The notes beneath the pieces are model-generated. The model was given only the letters and a program-made list of their open reading frames with translations, did no database searches and had not been told where the DNA came from. From contig CM047431.1 of assembly GCA_026168455.1 (NCBI GenBank), positions 11,009,703 through 11,073,702 of the forward strand: a stretch of DNA of 64,000 bases, read 5' to 3'. Origin of the DNA: Theocolax elegans (lineage: Eukaryota; Arthropoda; Insecta; Hymenoptera; Cerocephalidae). Position numbers and translations under genes: made by a program. Within the stretch, counting starts at the first letter, position 1. Every line of letters begins with the position of its first letter. Below, piece after piece: positions 1 through 10,786 of the stretch.

Positions 1-125
1 TTTGAAAATCGGACTCTCTCAACCCGCGAAATTCAAAAATTTACCTTACTTTTTGAGCACACCTCGTATAACCAGAAAATATATGAGCCATATAAATATT
101 GATTATTTTTTTAGAGTTATTATTG

Positions 126-871
126 TGTGACAGAAATCATCACACAATCTATACGCAACGAACGGAATATTTAAACTCTATATAAGTATTAGCCGTTGCA
201 GCCTTTGGTATGTCAAGGCCAACCGGCGACACTTGTTTACTTCGGTCGAGTAGGGATGAGAGGGCAAGAGTGTAAGTGTGTGTGTTTCCCCACTCTTATC
301 CCTTTTGCGGGAAAATTAGGCAATCGCCTAACTGAATTGATAAACCTCCCTGGGTGCAACCGTCATTGTTAGTGACCGTCTACAGGCGCGTGAGGCATGT
401 AGGTCGACGGCACCCGGAACGTCCTCGTGAATAGCTTGTGTGTGTACGCGTGACTTGGTGAGTCAAGTGTAAGAACGGGGTCGTGCGTAAGAAAGAACGT
501 GGGCCGCGGAGTGCACTCGCAGTGGCATTGTGCTGCCTATCTCATCACTGCAGCCGACAACGGTCACCGTTGCCCAGGAGACCACCGTAACCGAGAGCGT
601 CTAGTCCATCCCCGAGGCATCTCTCGGTAAGTATCTTTAATAATACCGTCCCCCATATGTTTGTGTGAGATACTCAAAAATATTTTCAGGTATGTCAATA
701 CCCGCTCAGTGGATCCTGGGAATTACAATTTGCCCCAGGCGAGGATCTCAATCCGGCAAACTGTCCGGGACTTCCACCGACGCGAACAGAATACTGTCAC
801 GGCATGAGGCCTGGATGGCAACTTTGTGAATTAATAAAATAAATGCTTCTATATTTTCTATTTTAATTACG
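126..871 (+). mobile_element. Truncated LTR of the Gypsy family (plus orientation)
   Basis: The piece begins TGTGAC and follows, in reverse complement, the same order of blocks as the LTRs at 11,479 and 23,400: the terminal TGTGAC..GTCACA palindrome, the GATGAGAG/GTGTGTGTG tract, the AATTAGGCAAT motif, the CCGTTGCCCAGGAG block, GGCGAGGATCTC, and the AATAAA-rich 3' part. It stops near 871, before the U5 end and the primer binding site, where an oppositely oriented LTR begins. A GTAAGT at about 628 and a TTTTCAG at about 690 look like splice signals inside the LTR. It is clearly diverged from the full-length element, so it belongs to an older copy or a sister subfamily. Confidence 0.8.
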
Positions 872-1824
872 TGTGACGTGGTATTCGTGAACCCAGATTA
901 ATTTAAATAAAAAATAAATATTATGAAAGTTAATTAACCGTTGGGCCTTGTTATTCTATACCTCGTACACAATTAATTTATTATCCACGAAGATGTCGGC
1001 AATGACGCCAGTAACAAGTTTGTTGGAACGCACGGTATGGAGGATTCGAACAACAACACAATTATTGAACACAATAATTACAACGAAAAATGTAAATTAA
1101 TATATAAACATTTACTGTAATTTAATTAACGAAGTTGGCTATCCTGGCCTTGCGCCGCCACAATATTAAAGCGCGCGGGCGGAAGTCCCAGAAAGTCTGC
1201 CGGATCGAGATCCTCGCCTGCGACAGAATACAAATCCCGGGATCCGATGTTCAAGTACCGGCGTACCCGAACACATTACCGAGTATTTCACACACTCATA
1301 CACTGGGAAGGGGTCACGGTGGTATAATAAAGCCGACTTATCGGTCAACGCCCCGAAGATGACCCAGCCGATTTCGGTCCCGGTGGTCTCCTGGACAACG
1401 GGGACCCTTGCGGGCTGCGGTGTTGAAGTAGGCGGCCCAATGCCGTGACGAATGTACCTGGGGGCCCGCGTCCACACGCGCGCACGACCTTGTCCTTACA
1501 CTTCACACCCACTTAGTCCCTCGTAGACAAACACTCACACGCGAAACCATGAAGATGTCTCCGGGTGCCGTTGGCCTACACGCCTTACGCGCCTTTGCTT
1601 GGCCTCTCCCGCAAGTATCGGTCGCAGCCTGAAAGATCTATCAGCCTCGATCGATGTATCGGGACATACCGCTTAGGTAATTGCCTAATTTCCCGAAAAA
1701 GGGACGAGAGTGGGGAAACACACACACACACACACACACACAGAAAGGCTCCGACGGTTTACAACTGTCGTGAATTTAAATATTCTATTCGTCGTTAATA
1801 GATTGTGAGATGATTTCCGTCACA
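872..1824 (-). mobile_element. LTR of the same Gypsy family (minus orientation)
   Basis: It starts TGTGACGTGGTATTCG and ends TTTCCGTCACA, the same termini as the LTRs of the full-length element, and has the same internal order including a CACACA run at 1,720-1,742. Length is about 953 bp against 1,040 bp. It abuts the plus-oriented truncated LTR head to head. The flanks (TACG and AGCG) show no target duplication, so this is not a clean solo LTR; a rearrangement between copies explains it better. Confidence 0.8.
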
Positions 1825-2450
1825 AGCGTGTGAGACGTATCTTTAAACCGGCGTATTCTCCCTATTGCTCGGGAATCCGAGGAGAGATATATACACCGAT
1901 ATATCGGGAGAGAGTTTGCGCGACCGATTATAGCCGAAAACGCCTGATTGCATCGAGATCAGTTTCTCCCGAGCGCAAGCTTGAGAGGAACTCCTTGCTT
2001 AGCTTGTAAGTAAGAAATAACGTAGGAAGAGAGTACATTATGCCGCGAGAATCCCCTCCCCCTTCTCAAACAGCACAGCGAGGAGCGATTTTCGCGAGAG
2101 TACGATCGTCATCGGGAGTGAGAGAGAGAATCTCTAGTCCCAGGGAATTGGTGATAGGTGCTAGACGGTCTATTCTGTGTGCAAGATAAATAGAGCGATC
2201 GCCTAGTCTTTTCGCGTGAAATAAGACTTCACAGTTAGTTAATAATAGTTACATAAGTTAATAATAGTAATTATAATTTAACATATTTGATTTAATATTT
2301 TTACTATTTATTTTTATAATATATTTAATTTTTTTATACATAGAGAATATAATTTTGCACCTTTAGTTAATTATTTGGAATTCTTTGTAAGTTAAATAAT
2401 TGACAGCAAGTAACTTTGTGTGAATGAGCTGCAAAGTTACTGGAATTGTA
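1825..2450 (+). mobile_element. Leader fragment of a Gypsy-family copy (plus orientation)
   Basis: From 1,826 to about 2,240 this matches the reverse complement of roughly 22,780-23,205, the GC-rich 5' leader of the full-length element (shared blocks: GCGTGTGAGACG, GCTCGGGAATCCGAGGAGAG, ATATCGGGAGAGAG, GCGCAAGCTTGA, CGATCGCCTAG). At 2,367-2,403 and 2,409-2,441 it keeps two leader hairpins: TTAATTATTT..AAATAATTGA, then AGTAACTTTG..CAAAGTTACT with the conserved TGTGTGAAT loop. The LTR end, primer binding site and first ~190 nt of the leader are missing, replaced by the inverted LTR to its left. Confidence 0.75.
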
Positions 2451-2509
2451 AGATTAATTATCACTGTACCACAAAAAAAAAGTTTCGAAGCGGTATACCA
2501 GAGCACGTG

Positions 2510-2740
2510 AACTTTATGTTTTTGGGGTCGCTGAATACGAATCCGTGGGCCATTTGACCCGGACACGTCGGATCAAGATCAGGCCAAGGTCAAATTCAGA
2601 AACTACATCGCAAACAAAGTGAACCAGTATATCTACATGTTTTTAGGATCGCTGAATACAAATCAGTCGGCCATTTGACCCGGTCACGTCAAGAGCAAGG
2701 TCAGGCTATGTTCAAATTCAGAAAATGTATCATATAATTG
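2510..2740. repeat. Two-copy ~120-bp tandem repeat
   Basis: Two diverged copies start near 2,517 and 2,637. They share ATGTTTTT, a TCGCTGAATAC block, GGCCATTTGACCCGG.CACGTC, AAGGTCA and CAAATTCAGAAA. I see no coding potential. Around it (2,450-3,020) is AT-rich sequence with a short inverted repeat at about 2,863-2,935 (GGCGATTTTTTTTCC against GGAGAAAAAATCGCC), possibly a small inverted-repeat element. Confidence 0.6.
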
Positions 2741-3026
2741 AAAATGCACCAAAGTCATCGAATACATTACTTTATCTGTAAAACTATATCGGAAATTCCA
2801 AAATCACTCGATCCCACAACCCTTAGATACCTCAGGACCTTACCTCAATCAGAGTGACCAGTTGGCGATTTTTTTTCCTTTTCCCTCTTACGTATATTGA
2901 TGTTTATTAAGCAAGAGCAACAAGGAGAAAAAATCGCCATCTGGCAACCCTGACCTCAATAAGCCTATTACCCAATAATCCGATTATCTCATAAATCGAT
3001 AAATCCATAACCTAAAACAATATGCC

Positions 3027-3380
3027 CTACCCTATTCTTTTATCCTCAAATGACCTGTCAAGTGGATTACGTTTGCGCTTTTTACTAATGTCAGTATCCT
3101 CTTTTTTTAATGTCCAACAGTAGTCAGCCATCATATGTGCATTACACCTACCCTGATAACGTCTTTCCATTTCCTTCATATCTTGATGAAAATGTTCTTT
3201 TTGTTCTTCGCTGTGATCCCCAAGATTTTGTGGGAAGTTATAGAGATACGTATTAAGAAAATGCAACTTGTAACTCTTCAAACAGCCCAGTTTCTCATAG
3301 TTTTTGAGTATTTCGACTACCAATTCCCTATAGTTTCCACTCTTGTGATTACCCAAAAAATTTGCAACTATCTCTTAGCA
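3027..3380 (-). pseudogene. C-terminal fragment of a multicopy arthropod protein (FHQD..RYQG motif)
   Basis: The minus-strand frame reads through about 110 residues with a motif order I recognise from uncharacterised multicopy arthropod and cnidarian proteins: FLGNHKS, ILKNYEKLGC, LHFLNTYL, FPQNLGDHSEEQ, FHQDMKEMERRYQG, MMADYCW. The role of that family is unknown to me; its copy number suggests association with mobile DNA. The frame upstream closes at a TAA just beyond 3,380 and no N-terminal part is seen, so this is a detached 3' fragment. It ends in a basic tail with a normal stop. The motif match is from memory. Confidence 0.55.
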
Positions 3381-3409
3381 ACTTACGAATTGTTTGCCAG
3401 ATAAGAATT

Positions 3410-4274
3410 GATAGCTTTAAGACTAAAAAAAAGAAATATGCTGTCCAAAGGAACGAATGTTTCCTTTTATCGTAACAGAGATGAGCCTTTTCGAAAATAC
3501 TTTATTGAAGAAGGAGGGTTGGCGTATTGCAATGATGTTTATGGTCTCATGAATGAGCTAAAAGAGAATTTTTTTTATTGTATAATTAAGAAATGTAACC
3601 GATCTGACCTAATTGTTAAGCATGTATATTATTATTATTTTAATCACAATTCTACTACAATTGTTTACATTTCTTTGCGTAGACATATAATTGGTAATGC
3701 GTAATTCCTAAAATGCTACTATGAAATCCGTCTTACATGCGTATCTTGAATGCTGGACTGGGAACGAGTTTATGTCAACGCGCGGAGTATTGACTAGTCT
3801 AGTACCCCTACTCTCGATCCCGACCATAGACTATACCGTTAAATGCAATATTTACTGTTCATTTCTTATTAACACTAATAGAATTCTCAATAGGTCGAAA
3901 ACTACGCAAAGTTATATTTGTCATCCCGAAATTGTGCATGTTAATATTGTGACGTATATGGCTATTGTTTAATTTAACTGATTTAAAAAGCTAGAGTTCC
4001 GCTTGCCGTGACATTACAAAATAACTTTTTCCTCAAAGAGAAATACTCACAATTAAGCCGAAGCCTGCGTTCGTTGCTTATTTTGAAGATTGTTATTAGA
4101 TTAATTAATTATTATTTACGTTCGCTTCAATTATTTATATTAATATTACGTCTTCTTCGTTCTTTTACTTCTTTCAAAAGGTCTAATCCTTACCTTGATT
4201 ACTATTGAAATATATATGCTTGTTTTTTTAATATAATTATGGTATATAATATAGTCAGAACATTTACCGACATC
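3410..4274. other. AT-rich interval with no recognised gene
   Basis: Several open stretches of 66-98 codons occur here, but they are rich in I, L, Y, N and K, as expected of AT-rich non-coding DNA. None has a recognisable motif. I see no RNA gene. Confidence 0.5.
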
Positions 4275-5139
4275 CCCGTTGAAAAAGTTCCTATTGATTC
4301 AGTATTGATTATGTGATGAAATCATGGAATTAATTAATAATAGCTACTGATATTGTTCAAAATCAATACTGACACAGTAGTAAGTGCTCACCAAAACGCA
4401 AAACTGATTTCTTACTGAATTAGTACAAAATCAATAATGAATCAATGTTCTATCATTACGGAATCAGTACTGTATCAATTTTGAAATTATTCAATTGAAG
4501 AAGGGCAATGTGCCCTTAAAAATTCAGTATTCAATCAATTCAGAATCAGTGTCAAATCAATACCCTGTTAAAAAAATTCACGCTGATTCAATACTGATTT
4601 CCCTAAAAAATAAATAAAATAAATTCTTTTAGATAATTCTCTAAAAAGAATTAGGTCAAAACAAATAAAATTGTCAAAAAAACATAAAATAAATAAAAAA
4701 AAGTATTACACATTTTTCTGTTTATGTTAGTTATTCACCCATCCACTTATTAACCGCGGTCAATGCTGCTTAACTTTAATGATCTATCATTTCTCAGTCT
4801 ATTCTCAATGCTATATTCACAAACAGTTACAAAGATAATACAAACATATTTGTAGACATTTCAAAAAGCCCAGTTAGAATTTATTTTAATGGTATTAATT
4901 TTAATGGAATAAACATATTTTTAAAGAAATATATATTTAGTAATATATTGCAAGCAATTTCATATTAATTGTAACTAGGCTTTTTGAAACGTCTATAAAT
5001 ATGTTTTCATTATCTTATTGTAACTGTATGTGAATGTAGCAGATAGAAGATAGTTAATCATGCAATAGAAAATACTAAAATCAGTATGGAAGTAATAACA
5101 TCTTAATAAAATATTACTTATGTCGACTGTAGTATAACT

Positions 5140-5472
5140 AAATTAATTAATATTTTTATCGGTCTTACAGTCAATTATATGGGCAATCAGATTGCCCCTA
5201 CTTATAATCACCCCGAAGAATCTATAAAAATAAAAATAAAAAATATAAAATATAAAAAATAAAAACACTAACTAAACATAAAAACAAATTATTAATAAAG
5301 CAATTTGACTGCCCCCCTGCACCAAAAATCTACTAACCCCAAATATGATGTCCGACGTTTCGAGCTCGCTGCTGCTCCTCATCAGGGATTCGGGGGTGAT
5401 TATAAGTAGGGGCAATCTGATTGCCCATATAATTGACTGTAAGACCGATAAAAATATTAATTAATTTAGTAA
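5140..5472 (-). mobile_element. Nested ~330-bp element with ~80-bp inverted ends
   Basis: The left end (about 5,141-5,219) and right end (about 5,389-5,471) are near-perfect inverted copies: TATTTTTATCGGTCTTACAG, AATTATATGGGCAATC, and GCCCCTACTTATAATCACCCC. The middle is AT-rich, then has a C-rich stretch (GCCCCCCTGC) and the hammerhead-like segment at 5,337-5,395 on the minus strand. A ribozyme next to a partly inverted terminal repeat resembles the terminal regions of Penelope-like elements. No coding sequence remains. Confidence 0.6.
5337..5395 (-). ncRNA. Candidate type I hammerhead ribozyme (slightly defective)
   Basis: Read on the minus strand: CUGAUGA (5,385-5,379), a helix II made by GAGC and GCUC, GAAAC (5,361-5,357), a palindromic ACGU as a very short helix III, and GUC ending at 5,354, where cleavage would fall. 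Helix I forms from UCC/GGA next to the core and CCCCGAA/UUUGGGG further out, separated by an internal loop. One extra G lies between the core and helix II, which may weaken or kill activity. Hammerheads with a palindromic helix III are known in Penelope-like elements and can act as dimers. The fold is my inference. Confidence 0.5.
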
Positions 5473-5545
5473 TAACATCTCTTTATGATTATATAATTTA
5501 ACATTTCAAGTACATATATTTCATTAATCCAATTGTTAAATATCA

Positions 5546-5955
5546 AAAAGACCTTCTACAAAGGTGTAAAAATTCGCAAGTATGATGTAATTTCGATTAC
5601 ACTTTAGCAATTCTTATCTTACTTCATACAAACTTACTGCAACAGAAAATACAGAAATCAAAATGAAATCATCAAGTTTTCTGCTCAAAAATTTAGTATA
5701 TTTACTCAAAAAGTATACTACACAAAATTTATTTCATAATTATTAGCCCTGGCGTATCTTACATCAATAAATAAACAATATAATATTAATAATAATACTC
5801 GTTTGTGCATATTAATTTCTCCATATGTATTAAAACGTAAATATCTCTTTTTTATTGATTTAAAATTATTTTTTGTATTTTATTTTAAACCAATAAAATA
5901 GAGATATATACGTTTTAATACATTATGGAGAAATTAATATCGTACAAATGAATGA
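5546..5955. repeat. Dispersed AT-rich repeat with terminal palindrome
   Basis: The block from about 5,546 to 5,880 (CTTCTACAAAGGTGTAAA, ATTCGCAAGTATG, GTTTGTGCATATTAATTTCT) recurs, diverged, at about 10,787-11,150. At 5,795-5,955 it folds on itself: TTAATTTCTCCATA.GTATTAAAACGTA.ATATCTC pairs with GAGATATATACGTTTTAATAC.TATGGAGAAATTAA. It lies in the centre of the large palindrome. Confidence 0.6.
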
Positions 5956-6832
5956 ATATTACTTCCATACTGATTTTAGTATTTTCTATTGCATGATTTA
6001 CTATCGTCTATCTGCCACATTCATAAACAGTTACAATAAGATAATGAAAACATATTTGTAGACTTTTCAAAATGCCTAGTTACAACTAATATGAAAATGC
6101 TGCAATATATTACTAAATATATATTGTTCTTCTAATACAGTACCGATATGTACATTAAAATTTTAAAATTATCCATATTTTTAAAAATATGTTTATTCTA
6201 TTAAAATTAATACCATTAAAATAAATTCTAACTGGGCTTTTTGAAATGTCTACAAATATGTTTGTATTATCTTTGTATCTGTTTGTGAATGTAGCATTGA
6301 GAATAGACTGAGAAATGATAGATCATTAAAGTTAAGCAGCATTGACCGCGGTTAATAAGTGGATGGGTGAATAACTAACATAAACAGATGTGTAATACTT
6401 TTTTTTATTCATTTTATGTTTTTTTGACAATTTTATTTGTTTTGACCTAATTCTTTTTAGAGAATTATCTAAAAGAATTTATTTTATTTATTTTTTAGGG
6501 AAATCAGTATTGAATCAGCGTGAATTTTTTTAACAGGGTTTTGATTTGACACTGATTCTGAATTGATTGAATACTGAATTTTTAAGGGCACATTGTCCTT
6601 TTTCAATTGAATAATTTCAAAATTGATACAGTACTGATTCCGTAATGATAGAACATTGATTCATTATTGATTTTGTACTAATTCAGTAAGAAATCAGTTT
6701 TGCGTTTTCGTGAGAACTTACTACTGAGTCAGTATTGATTTTGATCAATATCAGTAGCTATTATTTATTAATTCCATAATGATTTCATCACAGAATCAAT
6801 ACTGAGTGAATAGGAACTTTTTCAACGAGGAT

Positions 6833-7912
6833 AGATGGACAGTGTTATATGTGTGTGTCACTTCTTATGTGAGCTTGTTTGCAAGGTTTCCTTAATTAAT
6901 AAGAATTATTTAGCTACAATTTTGCATCTTTAGACTTTATATTGTGACATTGTAAAATATACAATGCACAGTAATTGCACATGACATGTATTTACAAATT
7001 AGATACTTAGCACGCGATCGCGTCGCAGGTAGCGAATCTCTCGCCGGCGGACCGTAGGGCACTAATGCACATATTAGTGCGGTGCGCGCACACATCTAAA
7101 CGTGTATTTACCATTATACGTTTATTTGCACGTATGCATACTCACCGGTTGTAAGATGTAGGTATGCACCGGCAGTATGGCTAGTTTAATTATTATTTTA
7201 TTTATTCCGAGCCGGTAATAAATTAGACTAAGAATAGACAGATACGCCAGTAGAGTTGGGTGAATTGTACTTAATTTTCAAAATGTATATAAATGTAAAT
7301 AGAAGTTTAGATTAAATTTTAATTGAATGGATGAGTGTGTCGGGAGAAGTAAGAATAATTTATATAGCCAGTAGGCACGGGACGACAGCACCGACTGGGT
7401 TACCGATATGGTAATTAATTATTTGTATTGCGCGCATTCCGAGTGCCATGGGTGATTAGTTGCGTGGTCAAATTAATAATTAATGGATTGGTGGTGACAT
7501 GAACCACTATTATTGGTTAATTGGCCTTGACGAAAATAAGATCAAGACCGATTACGCGTATCGAGCACGCAATCAACCACCCTAATCAACGCAGGTAAAT
7601 AGCGAGTAGGTATAAGATAGATAAGGATAGCGATAGGGTAGGGAGGAAAATCCTTAATTTTGGGAGGATCAAGCCACACCGCGAGCCGGATGAAGAAGCC
7701 GGTATCATCCATTCGCTACCTGATCGTCCTGCAGTCTAGCCGATTTTTTTTCTAGTATTTCTGAATCAAAGTATTTCTGAAGCAGTGTAGCAATTTGTTA
7801 TAAAGTAGAGGAGAGAGAATTGAGTCGAGTAGAGTGAGCGAAGTTGGAGTTGCGGAGAATTAGTTAGGCGAGTACAGTGTACGGTTAGCCCGACGGGCGG
7901 CCGAATTATTAT

Positions 7913-7962
<50 letters not shown>

Positions 7963-8640
7963 GATGATCCAGAAACATAGGTAACATACCTATATATTCC
8001 GGTTCAGGAAATTAATTTGAGTATAACCCCGTCGGAATTTTTAAAAAATATTAATTAGGCGAAGCGCAATTAATTTTTGAAATGGCCAATCAGAGGCCGG
8101 ATTAGAGAAGAAAGGTGTGCGGCGTTGCCGCGCGAGACTAATGCAACAGGTGAACGAGCGAAGCGGCCGAGGCGCCTGAACATAGCTAATGCGTATAGCA
8201 GAAGCGAAGATCGCGAAAGCGAATGAATCGCAAAATATATTTTACTAGATTGATTGTATGAATAAAATGTACAATCAAGGAAATGATTTTTATTTAAGTT
8301 TGAATTAGACCGCAGACTAATAAATTCATTGCTACTATTATTAATTGATTTACTAAATCTATGATATGCGTGCGTTATAACTATGAGATTATTCTAGTTT
8401 TTAATTTCATCGTATTTACATTAATTTATTGAAACTTCATGATGAATTTTAAGACAATAAAATTTTGAATTAAATTAAGTTTTGGGTACATAGCCAATAA
8501 ATACGTTTACCATGAAGGTATATCGCTACATATTGGAAATATATTAATTAATTTTGCAAGTATATTGGCACTAATATTGCTAGTGAAATAATTCCTAGTC
8601 CGTGTAAAATGAAATTTAGCTCAAGTCTCAATTCTCCGCT
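6833..8640. other. Non-coding interval with an AT microsatellite
   Basis: I find no supported gene. The stretch has an (AT)n run at about 7,915-7,959. Directly after it comes ACAGGATGATCCAGAAACAT, which resembles the outer ends of insect DNA transposons by eye only. GC-richer patches at 7,020-7,100 and 8,090-8,180 have no open frame with recognisable motifs. Confidence 0.45.
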
Positions 8641-8649
8641 TAAAAACAA

Positions 8650-8805
8650 TACCACCGTGAGCGCTCTCCGATGTTCGCGCACATCAAATTTTGTGTTCGT
8701 GGAGTAAGCCCGCCGCGGGCGCTCTCCGACGTTCGCGCTCATCAAATTTTGTACTCGCGGAGCAAGCCCGCCGCGGACGCTCTCCGGCGTCCGCACTGCA
8801 AGAGC
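8650..8805. repeat. GC-rich minisatellite, ~62-bp unit
   Basis: About two and a half copies of a unit containing GCCGCGGGCGCTCTCCGACG, TTCGCGC.CATCAAATTTTGT and CG.GGAG.AAGCCC. It is a GC-rich island in AT-rich DNA. A related array with the same CTCCGACGTCCG core lies at 24,585-24,725. Open frames through it on both strands are consequences of base composition. Confidence 0.7.
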
Positions 8806-8999
8806 AAACGTGCTCGAACAAAAGTTACTTCGTTAAGAAAAGAAAAAACGAGTTGTGTCTTGGATGCCGAGCAGTACGGACCTCTGCATAGAGCGACCAC
8901 CGCACGGAAACCAAATTCAACCAATTAGGAGCCACCTCAGCGAAACATCATGGATGAGTACTCCTCGGAGGACTCATCCATATACACTGGAAGTGAACT

Positions 9000-9646
9000 A
9001 AATAGTTGTCCAATTAAATCAATCACTAAACAAAATTAATGACTGGTGCACAAATTGGAGAATTAAAATCAACGCGAGTAAATCGGAAGCCATTCTTTTC
9101 GGGAATAAACGAGTAAATTTAAATAACTTAAAACCTCCTACCTTCGGTTAAACAAAAATAGAGTGGAAACCAAGCGTTAAATACCTTGGCGTTACACTCG
9201 ACACAAGACTAAAATATCACCTTCATATTATCAACGCGCGTAACAAAGCAACAGGAGCAATAGCGCGACTAATGCCTCTGCTAAAAAATCACTCTAACAT
9301 AAATTGCGATAACGGTTTAATAATTTATAAACTCATTATCCGACCAATTCTAACCTAGGCGTCAACAAATTGGGGTGGCACAGCTCCCACAAATTTATTA
9401 AAAATCCAAAGGATACAAAATCGCGTTCTAAAAACCATAACAAACTCGCTGCAATACACTCGCATGTCTAGACTTCACTCTGAACTAGACATTGAATACA
9501 TTAAAAATTATATAATAAAAGCCGGTAATAACTTTTATAATAAAGCAAAAACCTCCGATTACGAATTAATTAAAAACCTCGGTAATTATGACTATAACCC
9601 ACGTAATAAACACAAAAAACCTAAAGACTTTTTAACATTAAAATAA
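9000..9646 (+). pseudogene. Jockey-type LINE reverse transcriptase, C-terminal fragment
   Basis: One plus-strand frame reads a typical C-terminal part of a non-LTR retrotransposon reverse transcriptase: NDWCTNWRIKINASKSEAIL, then SVKYLGVTLDTRLKYHLHI, LMPLLKNHS, IIRPILT, NWGGTAPTNLLKIQRIQNRVL. These match the region after the catalytic palm in Jockey/CR1-like LINEs. The frame has two stops, TAA at 9,149-9,151 and TAG at 9,356-9,358, and lacks the endonuclease and catalytic palm, so it is a dead, 5'-truncated copy. The open tail from 9,464 runs to a TAA at 9,644. No poly-A tail is obvious. Confidence 0.8.
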
Positions 9647-9802
9647 CCACAAGAGACATCCTAACAAGCTACGCTAATTAACAAATATAACTTAATCACT
9701 CATGACTATACTTACTTCACTATTCTATTACAGATATCATCTTCGATTAGCCCATAATACCACTCATTTCATTATATTTGTTACTAATATATTTTCTTTC
9801 AG

Positions 9803-9992
9803 GTACATCTTTTTTTCGTCTTCAAGAACACTTTTCAGCAGCTAAGCAGAACCGCCATGTTCCCATATCCCCCATGACTGTGTTATCATGCTTTAGCAAT
9901 GCACAACACCTCCTATCCATGATAATCCTACTTCCTTTCCTCGGAGTGGTAGGCTCGGGACTCCGCTTTCCACTGTGGATTTTCATCCGCAG
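9803..9992 (+). other. Exon-like segment between splice-like sites
   Basis: A pyrimidine-rich TTTTCTTTCAG precedes 9,803 and CCGCAG/GTGAGG follows 9,992, framing 190 bp that stay open in one frame. The predicted peptide (hydrophobic middle SMIILLPFLGVVG) matches nothing I know. It may be a lost exon or chance. From 10,000 to 10,780 the sequence is AT-rich with no recognised feature. Confidence 0.2.
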
Positions 9993-10786
9993 GTGAGGGT
10001 GGAACCGCGAGCCATTGCATCACTGCAAGGTAGCAGTGGGAAAATCAGTTAGTAATTTTGTAGCTTTTGTAGCTTTTGTAACTTTTGTAACTTTTATAGT
10101 GGTAACTCCATAATTCTCCATCCGTTTTAAAGTTACTGAATAACCATATTTGTTTTCTATAAAGGCAATATATGTGTTTGATTCTTTGGCAACTGTATAA
10201 TACTTAATAATTATGTGAACTGTAATGGGTATATGATTTTTTTATCTCATGCTTAAGTGAAATGAATGTTTTATATTTATACATTTACTTACATAATTTA
10301 TAAAAATCATGTTTATTATGTTGGTAAGTTATTGTTCTCTATACTTATACTTATTGAATACCTCACATAACATTTCAATAAAACCAATGTGTCAGTTCTC
10401 TGGCAAATGTAAAGGTTATTTAGAAATTTTGTAAATTTGATATGTATAGAAGTATTTTTATTTCAACGCTGAGTAAGATAAATGTTTGATACCATGTCAC
10501 CATGTTCCAAATAATTTAAAATGAAACACAATGTTATATTTAAGTGAATATCTATCGTTTTTGTTTCTTATTAAAGCTGCTAAACCTATTTTTTTTTATA
10601 AAGCCAATATATATGAGTTCGATTCTTTGGTAAGTATATAATATCAAAATGAAATCGACAAGTATTTCTGTAGAAAAATAACACATTGATTTCAGAAAAG
10701 TATATGTCCTGCAATTATTTGGCATACTATATTTGTTTTTTTTATTCGAACAAAACTTATCTAATACATAATCCAAACGATAAATA

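Larger units (their letters stand above)
4275..6832. mobile_element. Long palindromic DNA element with ~0.83-kb inverted arms
   Basis: The left arm (about 4,275-5,100) returns inverted at about 5,965-6,832. Matching blocks include CGTTGAAAAAGTTCCTATT at the outer ends, CACCCATCCACTTATTAACC, GACCGCGGT.AA.GCTGCTTAA, AATGCTA..TTCACAAACAG, CATATTTGTAGAC, and TTACTTCCATACTGATTTTAG at the inner ends. Arms differ by scattered substitutions and small indels. Outer parts are dense in CAGTATTGATT and its complement, a subterminal-repeat pattern typical of transposase binding regions. The ~865-bp centre holds a second inverted-repeat element and further palindromes, and no transposase. I find no clear target duplication. 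Best read as a non-autonomous foldback-type element. Confidence 0.7.

Noticed and set aside
3408..4208. Three open frames of 66-98 codons as small genes
   Set aside because: Composition is that of AT-rich non-coding DNA, with no motif, no splice or polyadenylation context, and no repeat relationship.
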